Origin: Criblamydia sequanensis CRIB-18
GTDB lineage: Bacteria; Chlamydiota; Chlamydiia; Chlamydiales; Criblamydiaceae
NCBI RefSeq assembly: GCF_000750955.1
Contig: NZ_CCEJ010000004.1
Location: forward strand, 1 to 64,000
DNA length: 64,000 nt
Direction: 5' to 3'
Shown here: piece by piece, positions 37,514 to 45,894 of the stretch
Layout: each line of letters opens with the position of its first letter
Numbering within the stretch: position 1 is the first letter of the stretch
Notes under the pieces: model-generated
The model's database searches: none
What the model was told of the DNA's origin: nothing
Seen by the model: only the letters and a program-made list of their open reading frames with translations
Position numbers and translations under genes: made by a program

Positions 37514-38965
37514 TTAATGTTTTTCAAGTTTTGATTTAAGAAGCTGATTGACAAGTTCAGGGGGTGCTTTTCCCTTGCATTTTTTCATCACCTGACCGAT
37601 TAAAAAACCGAATGCCTTATCTTTACCGGCTTTGATGTCTAAAATGGACTGTTCGTTTTCCTTGAGGACTTCATCAATAAATTTCTCAATCTCTTCAACA
37701 TTCTCGGATGGCTGAAGATCATGCTCTTTGACAATTTGAAGAGGGGTTTTATGAGGGAATTTAACCATCTCATCGGCGACGGTTTTTGCAATCTTTCCGG
37801 TGATGGCTTTATCCTCGATGAGATTCACAAGTTCAGCCACATTTTCGGGTGGAATCTTACTTTCATAAACAAAATGATCTTGATCCTTAAACCTTCCGGA
37901 AAATTCAACTGTCAACCAATTAGCAAGGGATCTTGCGGCTTTTGTTTTTTTAAGAGACGCTTCAAAATAATCCGCAAATTTCTTTTCACTTGTCAAGACA
38001 AAAGCCGTATGCTCTGAAAGCGCAAGTTCCCTCTCATATCGTCTTTTTCTTTCTAAAGGCAGTTCCGGAAGATTTCTTTTAATTTCTTCAATATAGGCAT
38101 CCGTTAAAATGATCGGCACAAGATCAGGCTCCGGGAAGTAGCGGTAATCATCCGCTTCTTCTTTTTTTCTCATTAGGATCGTTGTTTTTTTCTCTGGATC
38201 AAAGCGATAGGTGGCTTGAGGGATTCTGAATTCAGGGTCTTCAGCTGATTCATAGGCCTTGATTTGCTTTTTAATCTCCGCTTCAATAGCCATTTCCATA
38301 AAAGAAAAAGAATTGAGGTTTTTAATTTCGGCTTTATTTCTAAACTTTTCTTCGCCAAATGGCCGAACCGAAATATTGACATCAAACCTTAAGGAGCCCT
38401 CTTCCATATTACAGTCCGAGGCGTCAAGATACTCTAGTATCGATTTGACAGCCATAGCATAGGCGACAGCCTCCTTAGAGGATCTAATGCAAGGCTCCGA
38501 GACAATTTCAATTAAGGGAACGCCCGCCCTATTGTAGTCAACGCCGCCGAAAGTTGAAAAATGCTTGAGCATCCCGGCGTCATCTTCTAGATGCACGCGG
38601 TTTACAGAAAAAGATTTTTCTTGTGCCTCTACCTCTGCGATCACCGTCCCGCCTATAACAATAGGCTCATCAAATTGCGTGATTTGAAAGTTTCTCGGAC
38701 TATCGGGATAAAAATAAGATTTTCGGTCGAATTTACTAAATTTTGCAATCTTGGCATTAATAGCAAGCCCGAATTGGACAGCTTTTTTTACCGCTTCCTT
38801 ATTTAAAACCGGCAAAGCTCCCGGCTGTCCTGTGCAGACGACCGTAATATTGGTATTAGGTTCATCCCCAAAATGGTTCGGAGCCGAACTAAAAAGTTTG
38901 GACTTGGTATTTAGCTCGGCGTGTATTTCAAGACCGATAATGGTTTCCCATTTGGAATTTGCCAT
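37514..38965 (-). CDS. gatB: Asp-tRNA(Asn)/Glu-tRNA(Gln) amidotransferase subunit B
   Basis: 483 residues, normal length. GatB binds the misacylated tRNA and phosphorylates its side chain before amidation. Seen: WETIIGLEIHAELNTKSKLF at the start, GQPGALPVLN, DRKSYFYPDSPRNFQITQ, HLEDDAGML, the DYNRAGVPLIEIVSEP signature and the C-terminal tRNA-binding YqeY-like domain ending in DIKAGKDKAFGFLIGQVMKK. Third gene of gatC-gatA-gatB, 13 bases after gatA, with aaggag ahead of its ATG. The order is the one seen in chlamydiae. Confidence 0.97.
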   Translation of the reverse strand: MANSKWETIIGLEIHAELNTKSKLFSSAPNHFGDEPNTNITVVCTGQPGALPVLNKEAVKKAVQFGLAINAKIAKFSKFDRKSYFYPDSPRNFQITQFDEPIVIGGTVIAEVEAQEKSFSVNRVHLEDDAGMLKHFSTFGGVDYNRAGVPLIEIVSEPCIRSSKEAVAYAMAVKSILEYLDASDCNMEEGSLRFDVNISVRPFGEEKFRNKAEIKNLNSFSFMEMAIEAEIKKQIKAYESAEDPEFRIPQATYRFDPEKKTTILMRKKEEADDYRYFPEPDLVPIILTDAYIEEIKRNLPELPLERKRRYERELALSEHTAFVLTSEKKFADYFEASLKKTKAARSLANWLTVEFSGRFKDQDHFVYESKIPPENVAELVNLIEDKAITGKIAKTVADEMVKFPHKTPLQIVKEHDLQPSENVEEIEKFIDEVLKENEQSILDIKAGKDKAFGFLIGQVMKKCKGKAPPELVNQLLKSKLEKH

Positions 38966-38978
38966 GAGTTAAAGCTCC

Positions 38979-40433
38979 TTACTTATATAAATCGGGAATG
39001 GCTTGATGATATGGGGTTGCCCTTTGAAAAGCGTCTGCTGCTTGAAGGAGCAGGCCATCTTGCTTTTGGGCAGCCATAAGCTGCAATCCAAGAGGTCTGC
39101 CGTCTTGAGTAAATCCACTCGGAATGCTTATTGCAGGCAATCCGGCGAGATTGCATGGAATCGTGTAAAGGTCTTCAAGATACATTTGAATGGGGTCTTT
39201 GATTTCTCCCGATTTGAAGGCTGCAAAAGGAGATACAGGCATCGCAATAATTGAGCAAGAAGAGAACGCTCTTCTAAATTCTTCGATAATAAGCGTTCTT
39301 ACCTTTTGGGCTTTTTTGTAGTAAGCATTTTGATATCCGGCTGAAAGAACAAAGGTGCCGAGTAGGATTCTTTTTTTAACTTCTTTCCCGAACCCTTCTT
39401 CTTTTGAAAAATCATAAACTTCACGAAGAGTTTTAGCGCGAGGAGATCTTAACCCATATCTTATGCCATCAAAGCGAGCCAAATTAGTTGAAGCTTCAGC
39501 TGTCGCTAAAATATAATAAACCGCAATCGAATAATCGATCAAATCAAGTCTAATATCAACAAGAGCGGCGCCTAAATTCTTATAAACCTCAAGAGCACCT
39601 AAGAAGGCCTTTTTTGGTTCTTCAGAAAGCTTTTCAATAAGATGCCAAGGCACGCCGATTTTCAAATCCTTCGGAAAAGTTCCAAGCTTGCTTACGATTT
39701 CTTCGCTTCCAAGAGGAATGCTCGTCGAGTCTTTTTCGCAATGTTTTCCGATGACTTCCATCATTAACGCAATATCTTTTACCTCTTTGGCGAAAGGTCC
39801 GATTTGATCAAGGGAAGAGCCGTAAGCTACAAGGCCATACCTTGAAACACGCCCATAAGTGGGCTTAAAGCCTGTCACCCCGCAAAATGCCGCCGGAAGC
39901 CTGATAGAGCCGCCCGTGTCGCTTCCAAAGGCTATCGGACAAAGCCTTGCGGAAACAGCAGCTCCCGATCCCCCGGAGGAGCCTCCGGGAACACAAGATA
40001 GGTTCCATGGGTTTCTTGTTTTCTTTAAGGCTGAGTTTTCAGTTGAGGACCCCATGGCAAATTCATCTAAATTCGTCTTTCCAATTAGTATTCCATCCTC
40101 TTCTTCAACAAGACTTGTTACTGTGGCATTGAAAGGGGCTTTATAATTAGTAAGGAATTTGGAGGCGCATGTAGTGATGACATCTTTAATGTGGATATTG
40201 TCTTTAAAAGCGATCGGAATCCCTGCTAATTTTCCAAGCTTTAATCCTTTTTTTCGCTTCTCATCGAGCTTTCTTGCTTGATCTAAAGCCTTTTCATCCA
40301 AAACAGTCAGAAAAGCCCCGATCTCTTGGTCGAACGTTTCTATACGTTTTAAAAAGTGAGAGGTTACTTGCTCCGCGGACAAATCGCCGTTTAAGAATTT
40401 TTTGCGGATCTCAAAAGCCGATAAAGTGTGCAT
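38979..40433 (-). CDS. gatA: Asp-tRNA(Asn)/Glu-tRNA(Gln) amidotransferase subunit A
   Basis: 484 residues. GatA is the amidase that releases ammonia from glutamine or asparagine. The Ser-cis-Ser-Lys triad is intact: Lys77 in AFKDN, Ser152 in the GGSSGGSGAAV signature (150-160), and nucleophile Ser176 in GSDTGGSIRLP. Starts one base after the gatC stop. Together with GatB and GatC it makes Gln-tRNA(Gln), and Asn-tRNA(Asn) where needed; glnS and asnS are not visible in this window. Confidence 0.97.
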   Translation of the reverse strand: MHTLSAFEIRKKFLNGDLSAEQVTSHFLKRIETFDQEIGAFLTVLDEKALDQARKLDEKRKKGLKLGKLAGIPIAFKDNIHIKDVITTCASKFLTNYKAPFNATVTSLVEEEDGILIGKTNLDEFAMGSSTENSALKKTRNPWNLSCVPGGSSGGSGAAVSARLCPIAFGSDTGGSIRLPAAFCGVTGFKPTYGRVSRYGLVAYGSSLDQIGPFAKEVKDIALMMEVIGKHCEKDSTSIPLGSEEIVSKLGTFPKDLKIGVPWHLIEKLSEEPKKAFLGALEVYKNLGAALVDIRLDLIDYSIAVYYILATAEASTNLARFDGIRYGLRSPRAKTLREVYDFSKEEGFGKEVKKRILLGTFVLSAGYQNAYYKKAQKVRTLIIEEFRRAFSSCSIIAMPVSPFAAFKSGEIKDPIQMYLEDLYTIPCNLAGLPAISIPSGFTQDGRPLGLQLMAAQKQDGLLLQAADAFQRATPYHQAIPDLYK

Positions 40434-40434
40434 G

Positions 40435-40755
40435 CTACTCTAGATCCTCGATTTCAATATTCTTATTCATCACGGATGGGATTTTTATTAAACCGCCTGT
40501 GGAAGATGGGGCTAAATTTAAAAACTCATGCCTTGGTAATGTTTCTCCGACTTCATCTTCTCTCATCACATTGTAAATTTCTGAAAGAACATGGTTGCAA
40601 GGGGCGACATTATCGGTATCGATTTCCGCCAATGTGTCAAAATAGCCTAAAATGCTTTCCAGATCTTTTAAAAGGGTTTTTCTTTCTTCTTCGCTGCATT
40701 CTATGCGGGAAAGCTCTGAAAGTTTTTTTATTAATTCATCGTTTAAATGAGCCAT
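40435..40755 (-). CDS. gatC: Asp-tRNA(Asn)/Glu-tRNA(Gln) amidotransferase subunit C
   Basis: 106 residues, small helical scaffold that wraps GatA and GatB. Pattern LIKKLSELSRIECSEEE, then LESILGYFDTLAEIDTDNVAPC and the C-terminal REDEVGETLPRHEFLNLAP are standard. First gene of the operon, ribosome site tggagtg. The 228-base upstream region is shared with the divergent Inc-like gene. Confidence 0.95.
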   Translation of the reverse strand: MAHLNDELIKKLSELSRIECSEEERKTLLKDLESILGYFDTLAEIDTDNVAPCNHVLSEIYNVMREDEVGETLPRHEFLNLAPSSTGGLIKIPSVMNKNIEIEDLE

Positions 40756-40983
40756 AAGGATTCACTCCAAAAGAGAAAAATCATAAAGGATCGCCCCAAA
40801 TGTTGCAATGACGTCTTCCTACAGGGAAGAGTCAACCCCTACATTTCTTTACAATATCTTTATATTTTTACGATAATTAGCATGATTTTCTTAATAATAT
40901 TTTAACAATCTTTTGATAGAATAATAACTTCTAATATCTAGAAACAACTTAAAAATAATAATAATTAATACTGGAGAAACTAG

Positions 40984-41418
40984 ATGAGCAGCCCAAGTCA
41001 AGCAACCGATTCGACAGAACCTTCATTCAACCTATTCAATACCATTTCCGAAACCGCAAAAACCGGCTTAGATCAAGTAAAGAAAAAATTCGAAACTTTT
41101 AAATCCGACAATCCCAAGCTTTACGCTACTATTAAAAAAATTATTCCTTTTGCCATTTTAGCCTTAGCTTTATTCATAAGCCCTTTGGCAACTGCCATTG
41201 GATTTGGAGTTGGATTTGTTTTTTCTAAGCAACTCTCCCCTATTATTAAAGACGTTGAAAAAGGGGTCGTTGAGGCTTTTAAATCAGCAAATATTTATGG
41301 AAAGGCCTTAATTGGAGCCGGTATTCTTGGTTCTCTCTTTCTAATCCCTTCTGCAATTACCGGCTTAATCGTTGGTACAGAAGTTGGCGCAAGATCAAGA
41401 ACTTATGTAAATTTCTAA
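40984..41418 (+). CDS. Small Inc-like membrane protein (two hydrophobic lobes)
   Basis: 144 residues. A polar 50-residue N-terminus ends in FKSDNPKLYATIKKIIP. Two long hydrophobic segments (about 54-82 and 106-132) are separated by a short charged loop, with a short polar tail. This bilobed layout is the hallmark of chlamydial inclusion-membrane (Inc) proteins, which type III secretion inserts in the vacuole membrane, though small bacterial membrane proteins can look alike. It is homologous to the product of 35424-35895 and similar in layout to 42420-42854. ggag lies 7 bases before the ATG. The neighbouring minus-strand gene encodes an LcrH/SycD-type chaperone. Confidence 0.65.
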   Translation: MSSPSQATDSTEPSFNLFNTISETAKTGLDQVKKKFETFKSDNPKLYATIKKIIPFAILALALFISPLATAIGFGVGFVFSKQLSPIIKDVEKGVVEAFKSANIYGKALIGAGILGSLFLIPSAITGLIVGTEVGARSRTYVNF

Positions 41419-41515
41419 TTTAAAAAATTATATCAAGCTACCTACCTGCCCAAAGAGGGCTGATATTCTGAAAAGAAGTCGGTCTTTTTTGGGTTTTTTA
41501 TTTGGATTTCTTTCG

Positions 41516-41546
41516 AAGTTTCAAAAGAAGACTTCTTTTGAAACTT
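41516..41546. repeat. Perfect palindrome between convergent genes
   Basis: 15-bp arms (41516-41530 and 41532-41546) around one base. It may work as a bidirectional terminator. Its arms match the arms of the element at 523-639, but joined at their outer ends, as if the interior were missing. Confidence 0.65.
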
Positions 41547-41556
41547 GGTAAGAAGA

Positions 41557-42063
41557 CTATTGATCTCTCAAGAGCAACTTTTTAGCTTGCTCGGCTTGTT
41601 CCCTTAGCTCTTTATATTCATCTAAATCACCGGCATACTCTAAAGCCAGGTCGACCGCTAAAAGAGCGCTTTCCCGATCGTGGATGGAGAAGAGGCATTT
41701 GGCAAGATAAAAAAAAGGGATCGGGTTTTCATGACTTAAGGAAGCAGCCATTTCATAAGCGTCAATGGCTGACTCATATTCGTGGCACATTTGGGTAGAC
41801 ATCCCAAGCCCTAGCCAGTAGTCATGGTTATAGGGGTTTAAGGTCACAAGGAATAAAAAGGCGTTGGTCGCTTCCGCGTATCTTTTACCCGCAAAAAGTC
41901 TATAGGCCGCAGACTTAAACCGAGACATCATTTCAGGTGAAATTTCTAAAATTTCTTGGGCGGATTTGCCTTTCGCCATTTCTAGCTTCAATTTTTCAAG
42001 ATTACGAAGCTTATTTTTGGCTTTTGTAGATAATTTAAAATCTGTCGACTTCTTCTTAGCCAT
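41557..42063 (-). CDS. LcrH/SycD-type TPR chaperone of type III secretion
   Basis: 168 residues from the ATG at 42063 (gga and gag within 11 bases upstream); an ATG at 42105 gives 14 more residues but has no ribosome site. The core has the CesD/SycD/LcrH sequence pattern: a helix KSAAYRLFAGKRYAEATNAF, then NPYNHDYWLGLGMSTQMCHE, YESAIDAYEMAASLSHENP and IPFFYLAKCLFSIHDRESAL, i.e. three TPRs. Class II chaperones hold the hydrophobic translocators of type III secretion in the cytosol. Here both neighbours encode small two-hydrophobic-segment proteins, which makes them candidate clients (inference). No secretion-apparatus gene is in the window. Confidence 0.82.
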   Translation of the reverse strand: MAKKKSTDFKLSTKAKNKLRNLEKLKLEMAKGKSAQEILEISPEMMSRFKSAAYRLFAGKRYAEATNAFLFLVTLNPYNHDYWLGLGMSTQMCHEYESAIDAYEMAASLSHENPIPFFYLAKCLFSIHDRESALLAVDLALEYAGDLDEYKELREQAEQAKKLLLRDQ

Positions 42064-42365
42064 TCTCAATTCCGATTCGTAGAGCAAAGAATTCTTTTTC
42101 CCCATGATATGGGACAATAGGATAAAGGGAAGTGGATGTAAAGAGTATTTTTTGATGAATTTATCTTAAAATATTTTTTTACTAACAATAAAAAGAAAAC
42201 TTCTTTTTTAATTTATTAATAGTTCATTGAAAAACTTCATTCAGAGCAGTTCAAATAGGGTTTTATTTTATAAAATAGGCTCCCAAATTTTTGCAAAGAA
42301 CAATATCTTACCTATCCAATCCAACAACTATTAATGAGACTTAAATTGTTTATAAATTAGTTTAT

Positions 42366-42394
42366 TTGTCTTAATATGATTAATTTAATATAAT
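42366..42394 (+). promoter_or_regulatory. Probable promoter of the Inc-like gene at 42420
   Basis: TTGTCT (42366-42371, 4 of 6) is 17 bases from a perfect TATAAT (42389-42394), 25 bases before the start codon. The ribosome site ggagg is at 42411-42415. Confidence 0.55.
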
Positions 42395-42419
42395 CGAACT
42401 CCTTTAATTTGGAGGCTTT

Positions 42420-42854
42420 ATGCAAGCTGCAACTACATCCGCTTTAATTCCACCTGTTGTCAATATTGATATAGAGGCGCAAAAGCCACTAAATCCTGAG
42501 GGACCGGAAGCGCCTGAAGCGCCAAAAACTTTCTCGGAAAAAATTAAATCACTCGCTCTCAAAGTTTGGTCCTTCGCCAAGTGGTTTTTTAACGCCGTGC
42601 TAAATGTCGTTCTCTTTATTACAAACCCAACTTTCTATGTGGTGGGTTTTGTGGCAGGAATTATCTTAATTGAAAAAATGAAAGAGGCTGTGCAGCGAAT
42701 CACTGCCGTATTTGAAAAGCAAAAACTTTCTTTCCTTATTATCTTAGGAATCGGCGCCTTCTTCTCTCTACCTATCGCGCTTGCTTCCACCTCATTTTTC
42801 TTTGGCTCTATTACAGGTATTAACTTGGCAGAAGAAACTCCTCCTCCAGTGTGA
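42420..42854 (+). CDS. Small Inc-like membrane protein (two hydrophobic lobes)
   Basis: 144 residues. The N-terminal 50 residues are polar with a short Pro-Glu-Ala repeat (PEGPEAPEAP). Hydrophobic segments lie at about 57-82 and 102-131 with a charged loop (KMKEAVQRITAVFEKQK) between, then a short acidic, proline-rich tail. It has the same length and layout as the product of 40984-41418 but little direct identity. Strong ribosome site and recognisable promoter suggest it is well expressed. The product is probably an inclusion-membrane-type or inner-membrane protein. Ends 8 bases from the convergent xerD. Confidence 0.62.
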   Translation: MQAATTSALIPPVVNIDIEAQKPLNPEGPEAPEAPKTFSEKIKSLALKVWSFAKWFFNAVLNVVLFITNPTFYVVGFVAGIILIEKMKEAVQRITAVFEKQKLSFLIILGIGAFFSLPIALASTSFFFGSITGINLAEETPPPV

Positions 42855-42862
42855 GGGATCCT

Positions 42863-43738
42863 TTATCTTGGGTGAAATGCGTAGAAAGCTTCCTGAAGCT
42901 TTGAGTGGCTCATGTGCATGTATCGATCGGTTGATCCGATGTTTTGATGGCCCATCATTTCCTGAATGACACGAATCTCAGCGCCATTATCTATGAGATG
43001 GGTGGCGAAGGAATGCCTTAAAGAGTGGGGAGAAATATTTTTGGAGATGCCGGCTAATTTGACATACTGCTTGATCATTTTCCATACCATGATCCGATTG
43101 ATGCGAGTACCTCTTGAGGTAACAAAAAGGGCTTTTTCCTCTTCGCTGTCATAAAGGCTTCTAAAACAATTTAAATAACGGTCAATAGCTAAAAGCGCCC
43201 TGCTTCCTAGTGGCGTAAGCCTTTCCTTCCTACCTTTCCCTTTAACTTTTAAAAAAGTATCCGAGACATCATAAAGATTTAAAGAGACAAGTTCTGAGAC
43301 TCGTATGCCTGTCCCGTAGAGAACTTCCATGATCGCAAGGCTTCGACACCCCTCTTCTGTTTCGATAATGGGTTTTTTAAAGACAAGTTCGATTTCTTCG
43401 ATGGAAAGAATGTTTGGGATAGTTTGCCAAAGCTTAGGATTATCTAAGTAATAGGCGGGATTCCGCTCAATAAAATTTTCTCTTTTAAGGAACCGAAAAT
43501 AAACTTTAAGAGCAATTAAAGCTCGTGCTATGGAAGAGGATTCAAAATTTTTTGTTTTTAACTCAGCTAAATGAGCGATTATTGTTTCTTCATCCACTTT
43601 TTGGATGTCTTCAAGGCCTCTATTTTTTAAGTAGGCATAAAATCTCGTTAGATCTCGTAAATACGCCTGAGTGGTATTTTGAGACAGCCCTTTTTCAGAG
43701 GAAATATAGCTGATAAACTCATCTATTAACCGATCCAT
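42863..43738 (-). CDS. xerD: Tyrosine recombinase XerD (XerC/XerD family)
   Basis: 291 residues from the ATG at 43738, which places the usual ten residues before the EKGLSQNTTQAY segment; an ATG at 43774 overlaps the previous gene. The catalytic set is complete: Arg146 (GTGIRVSEL), Lys168 (KGKGRKER), His238 and Arg241 (HSLRH), His264 (MGHQN) and Tyr273. It resolves chromosome dimers at dif with its partner. KGKGRKERLTPLG favours XerD, while the HPR ending is shared, so the subtype is likely but not certain. The start is one base after the upstream stop, so the two are co-translated. Confidence 0.85.
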   Translation of the reverse strand: MDRLIDEFISYISSEKGLSQNTTQAYLRDLTRFYAYLKNRGLEDIQKVDEETIIAHLAELKTKNFESSSIARALIALKVYFRFLKRENFIERNPAYYLDNPKLWQTIPNILSIEEIELVFKKPIIETEEGCRSLAIMEVLYGTGIRVSELVSLNLYDVSDTFLKVKGKGRKERLTPLGSRALLAIDRYLNCFRSLYDSEEEKALFVTSRGTRINRIMVWKMIKQYVKLAGISKNISPHSLRHSFATHLIDNGAEIRVIQEMMGHQNIGSTDRYMHMSHSKLQEAFYAFHPR

Positions 43739-43739
43739 T

Positions 43740-44303
43740 TTAAGAAACAGCCGCACTCTCTTTGCATTCTTCATTTTTTAATGTTTGCATTCTATGAGAA
43801 ATAGCAAGAGCAAGTTCCCTCTTAATTTCTTCAATAGGAATAAGCTGCACTTGAAATAAGGGAACTTCGATGAGCTCTCCGGTTTGAGCGTCTTCATAAT
43901 AGGAGAGACCCTTTTCCCTATTTTTTTCACCGCGGGGAAAAAGCCTTTTTTTTCTTGCTAGGAACAAGGATAAAATGAAGGTTTTCTGCTTGGAGTCAGG
44001 GGCTTCTTTTAACCGTTCCTCATGAAATAATTCGTAAGCCAATTCTTCTTGCTGAATAGATTTAGACGACGGTTTTTTTATTTTTACGCAAGCAACTTTA
44101 GCTTTCCAATGAATCAGCGTCTCTTCTTTTTCCTTGTATTCACTTTTAACGACGCATTGAATGCAAAGATCATCCCTTAAGAAAATTCCCTCTTCATTTT
44201 GATAAAGCCATGAGGCCACTTGATGACCGGGTTTGAAAAGTTCCTGACATTGAATACACCCTTGAGCTCTTTTTGGAATTTCAGGTCGAATTGTATTTAA
44301 CAA
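43740..44303 (-). CDS. Cysteine-rich-start protein of unknown function, upstream of xerD
   Basis: About 187 residues. No ATG is available; a TTG at 44303 has gaaggtg at normal spacing and is preferred, while a TTG at 44318 extends the frame by five codons. CIQCQ near the N-terminus and CIQC about 30 residues later form two CxxC pairs, a likely zinc ribbon. The middle is Lys/Glu-rich and the end helical. It resembles conserved hypothetical proteins but I cannot name a family. Tight coupling to xerD suggests they share expression. Confidence 0.6.
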   Translation of the reverse strand: MLNTIRPEIPKRAQGCIQCQELFKPGHQVASWLYQNEEGIFLRDDLCIQCVVKSEYKEKEETLIHWKAKVACVKIKKPSSKSIQQEELAYELFHEERLKEAPDSKQKTFILSLFLARKKRLFPRGEKNREKGLSYYEDAQTGELIEVPLFQVQLIPIEEIKRELALAISHRMQTLKNEECKESAAVS

Positions 44304-44681
44304 AATGAACACCTTCAAGTTAGAAAAAAACGACTATCCGGCAAAGCCCCAAATTTCTTGAAACTTGGAGTTTTACTCGCAAGTCCTTTACAATAATTCA
44401 ACGGAAACTTGTTTTGAATAAGTATTTTTGAAAGCTTAAAAGTTTTAATCAAAGAAACAAAATAGACTTGTCCCTATATTAAAAAAATAAATTAGCCGAA
44501 AAGTTGCGGCTTAAACATTTTCTTCCTTTAGCAAGAAATGATTGACTAACCTTTGATTTTTTAGAAAAATTTCTTAACCTTTACTTTTTATAAAAGTTAT
44601 CAATTATGTAATTCGCTCAAGGCCAATCGCTGTAAATGAATATCATCTTTCATCTAAAGCGATTTTTCTTGGATTACGGGT
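44304..44681. other. Intergenic region with hairpin
   Basis: About 380 A+T-rich bases at the boundary between core and accessory genes. aatcgct (44625-44631) pairs with agcgatt (44658-44664), with a nested atgaa/ttcat pair, 17 bases after the end of the minus-strand P-loop gene; it may be that gene's terminator. The segment around 44353-44425 (cttgaaacttgg and a reversed partner) faintly resembles the dispersed inverted repeat. No gene was found. Confidence 0.4.
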
Positions 44682-45659
44682 TTAAACAATTTTGGGTTTT
44701 GCACCGCCACTTGTTCTATAAGTTAATGCAATCTGAACATCCGTCTCCTCTATGCACATAAGCTTAAAGAGTTTATTTTTTTCTTCTATAACCACTTTAC
44801 CTATTTGGTCTAATTCATGCGGTGCAAGTGTTTCCATTTTTTTGTGAATCTCTTCGTCAATCCTAACTACATCACTATAGCCTAATTTAAAATGTTCAAT
44901 CTTTATAAATCGTTCAATCCACTTGGCAAGTTCTTGGGTTTTTATTTCTCCAACAGATTCATCACTTGCTTTTGCCTTAATAAAACGTTCCCCATATTGA
45001 GTTAGGACATCTATGGGATCTCTACGATTATCAATCTTTTGATTTCGGGTTAATATATTTTGAGCAAGACGGTCGATTGCAGCGTATTTAAGAAGTTGCT
45101 CAATCTTGGTTCCTTTATAATCCCAGATATTGGGACTTTCTTGTACTATTTTTAAGCCTGGAGCAGAAACTTCTGGACGTTCTCCAATCATTCCAACAAA
45201 ATCAATGATGACATTTCTTCCGGTCGTTGAGGCCTTGACAGACTCTTCTAGCATTGTAATAAAGATTTCCTGCCAGTTTTGTTGAGCCTTTGTTTCCTCC
45301 GGCTCACCAAATTTAGTCCATCTTTCATCTAAGCATGCTTTAATAAGAAAACGAGCCTTTTCAAACTCCTCTAGATTATCTGGCGTTAGTTCGGGTTTAT
45401 CCCCCATAATAATGCCTAATATTCTCTCAGGAGAACAATGTTCTTCTGTTAAAAATTTTTTGACTAGATCTAATTGCGGCTTGAGAGTTTTTTCTATATG
45501 TTTAATCTCTGTGACGCTAAGGAAATGATCTGCCTCGAAATGTAACCAACCACTAGAAATCAATTCGCTTGAATATTTTGATTTCCCGGTTGAAGAAGGA
45601 CCAGCTAAATAAACGACTTGACCTATTGCGGTAATACTAGGAATAAGAGCACTATTCAT
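44682..45659 (-). CDS. P-loop nucleotide-binding protein, zeta-toxin/CPT-like N-terminus
   Basis: 325 residues. Walker A GPSSTGKS (20-27) follows a strand VVYLAG; the next strand ends in HFEADHF, like the base-proximal Asp of chloramphenicol-phosphotransferase or zeta-type kinases. NVIIDFVG (about 149-156) could be the Walker B strand. The rest is helical. A phosphotransferase is likely but the substrate is unknown, and no antitoxin gene is adjacent, so a toxin role is not supported. Composition is like its neighbours. Monocistronic. Confidence 0.6.
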   Translation of the reverse strand: MNSALIPSITAIGQVVYLAGPSSTGKSKYSSELISSGWLHFEADHFLSVTEIKHIEKTLKPQLDLVKKFLTEEHCSPERILGIIMGDKPELTPDNLEEFEKARFLIKACLDERWTKFGEPEETKAQQNWQEIFITMLEESVKASTTGRNVIIDFVGMIGERPEVSAPGLKIVQESPNIWDYKGTKIEQLLKYAAIDRLAQNILTRNQKIDNRRDPIDVLTQYGERFIKAKASDESVGEIKTQELAKWIERFIKIEHFKLGYSDVVRIDEEIHKKMETLAPHELDQIGKVVIEEKNKLFKLMCIEETDVQIALTYRTSGGAKPKIV

Positions 45660-45894
45660 TACAAATCCAAAATTTTAAAATTAAAAATTTGTTCTTAGTT
45701 ATAAATCATATTAATTTTAAATAAAAACTCACATTTATACTTTATGATTTTGTGTCGGATTTGAAATAAAATGTTGGGGTTTTTCATTGTAGTGGCAGCA
45801 AATTGTTTAGTACATTCAACTTACATCATATAAGCTGGCACAGCCAAAACTTCTTATGAAATAAAATTATTTGTTGATTAGGTTATACTTTTAG

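Noticed and set aside
44682-45659. Zeta-type toxin of a toxin-antitoxin pair
   Set aside because: The P-loop fits, but there is no adjacent antitoxin gene and the protein is larger than usual; kept as a P-loop protein only.
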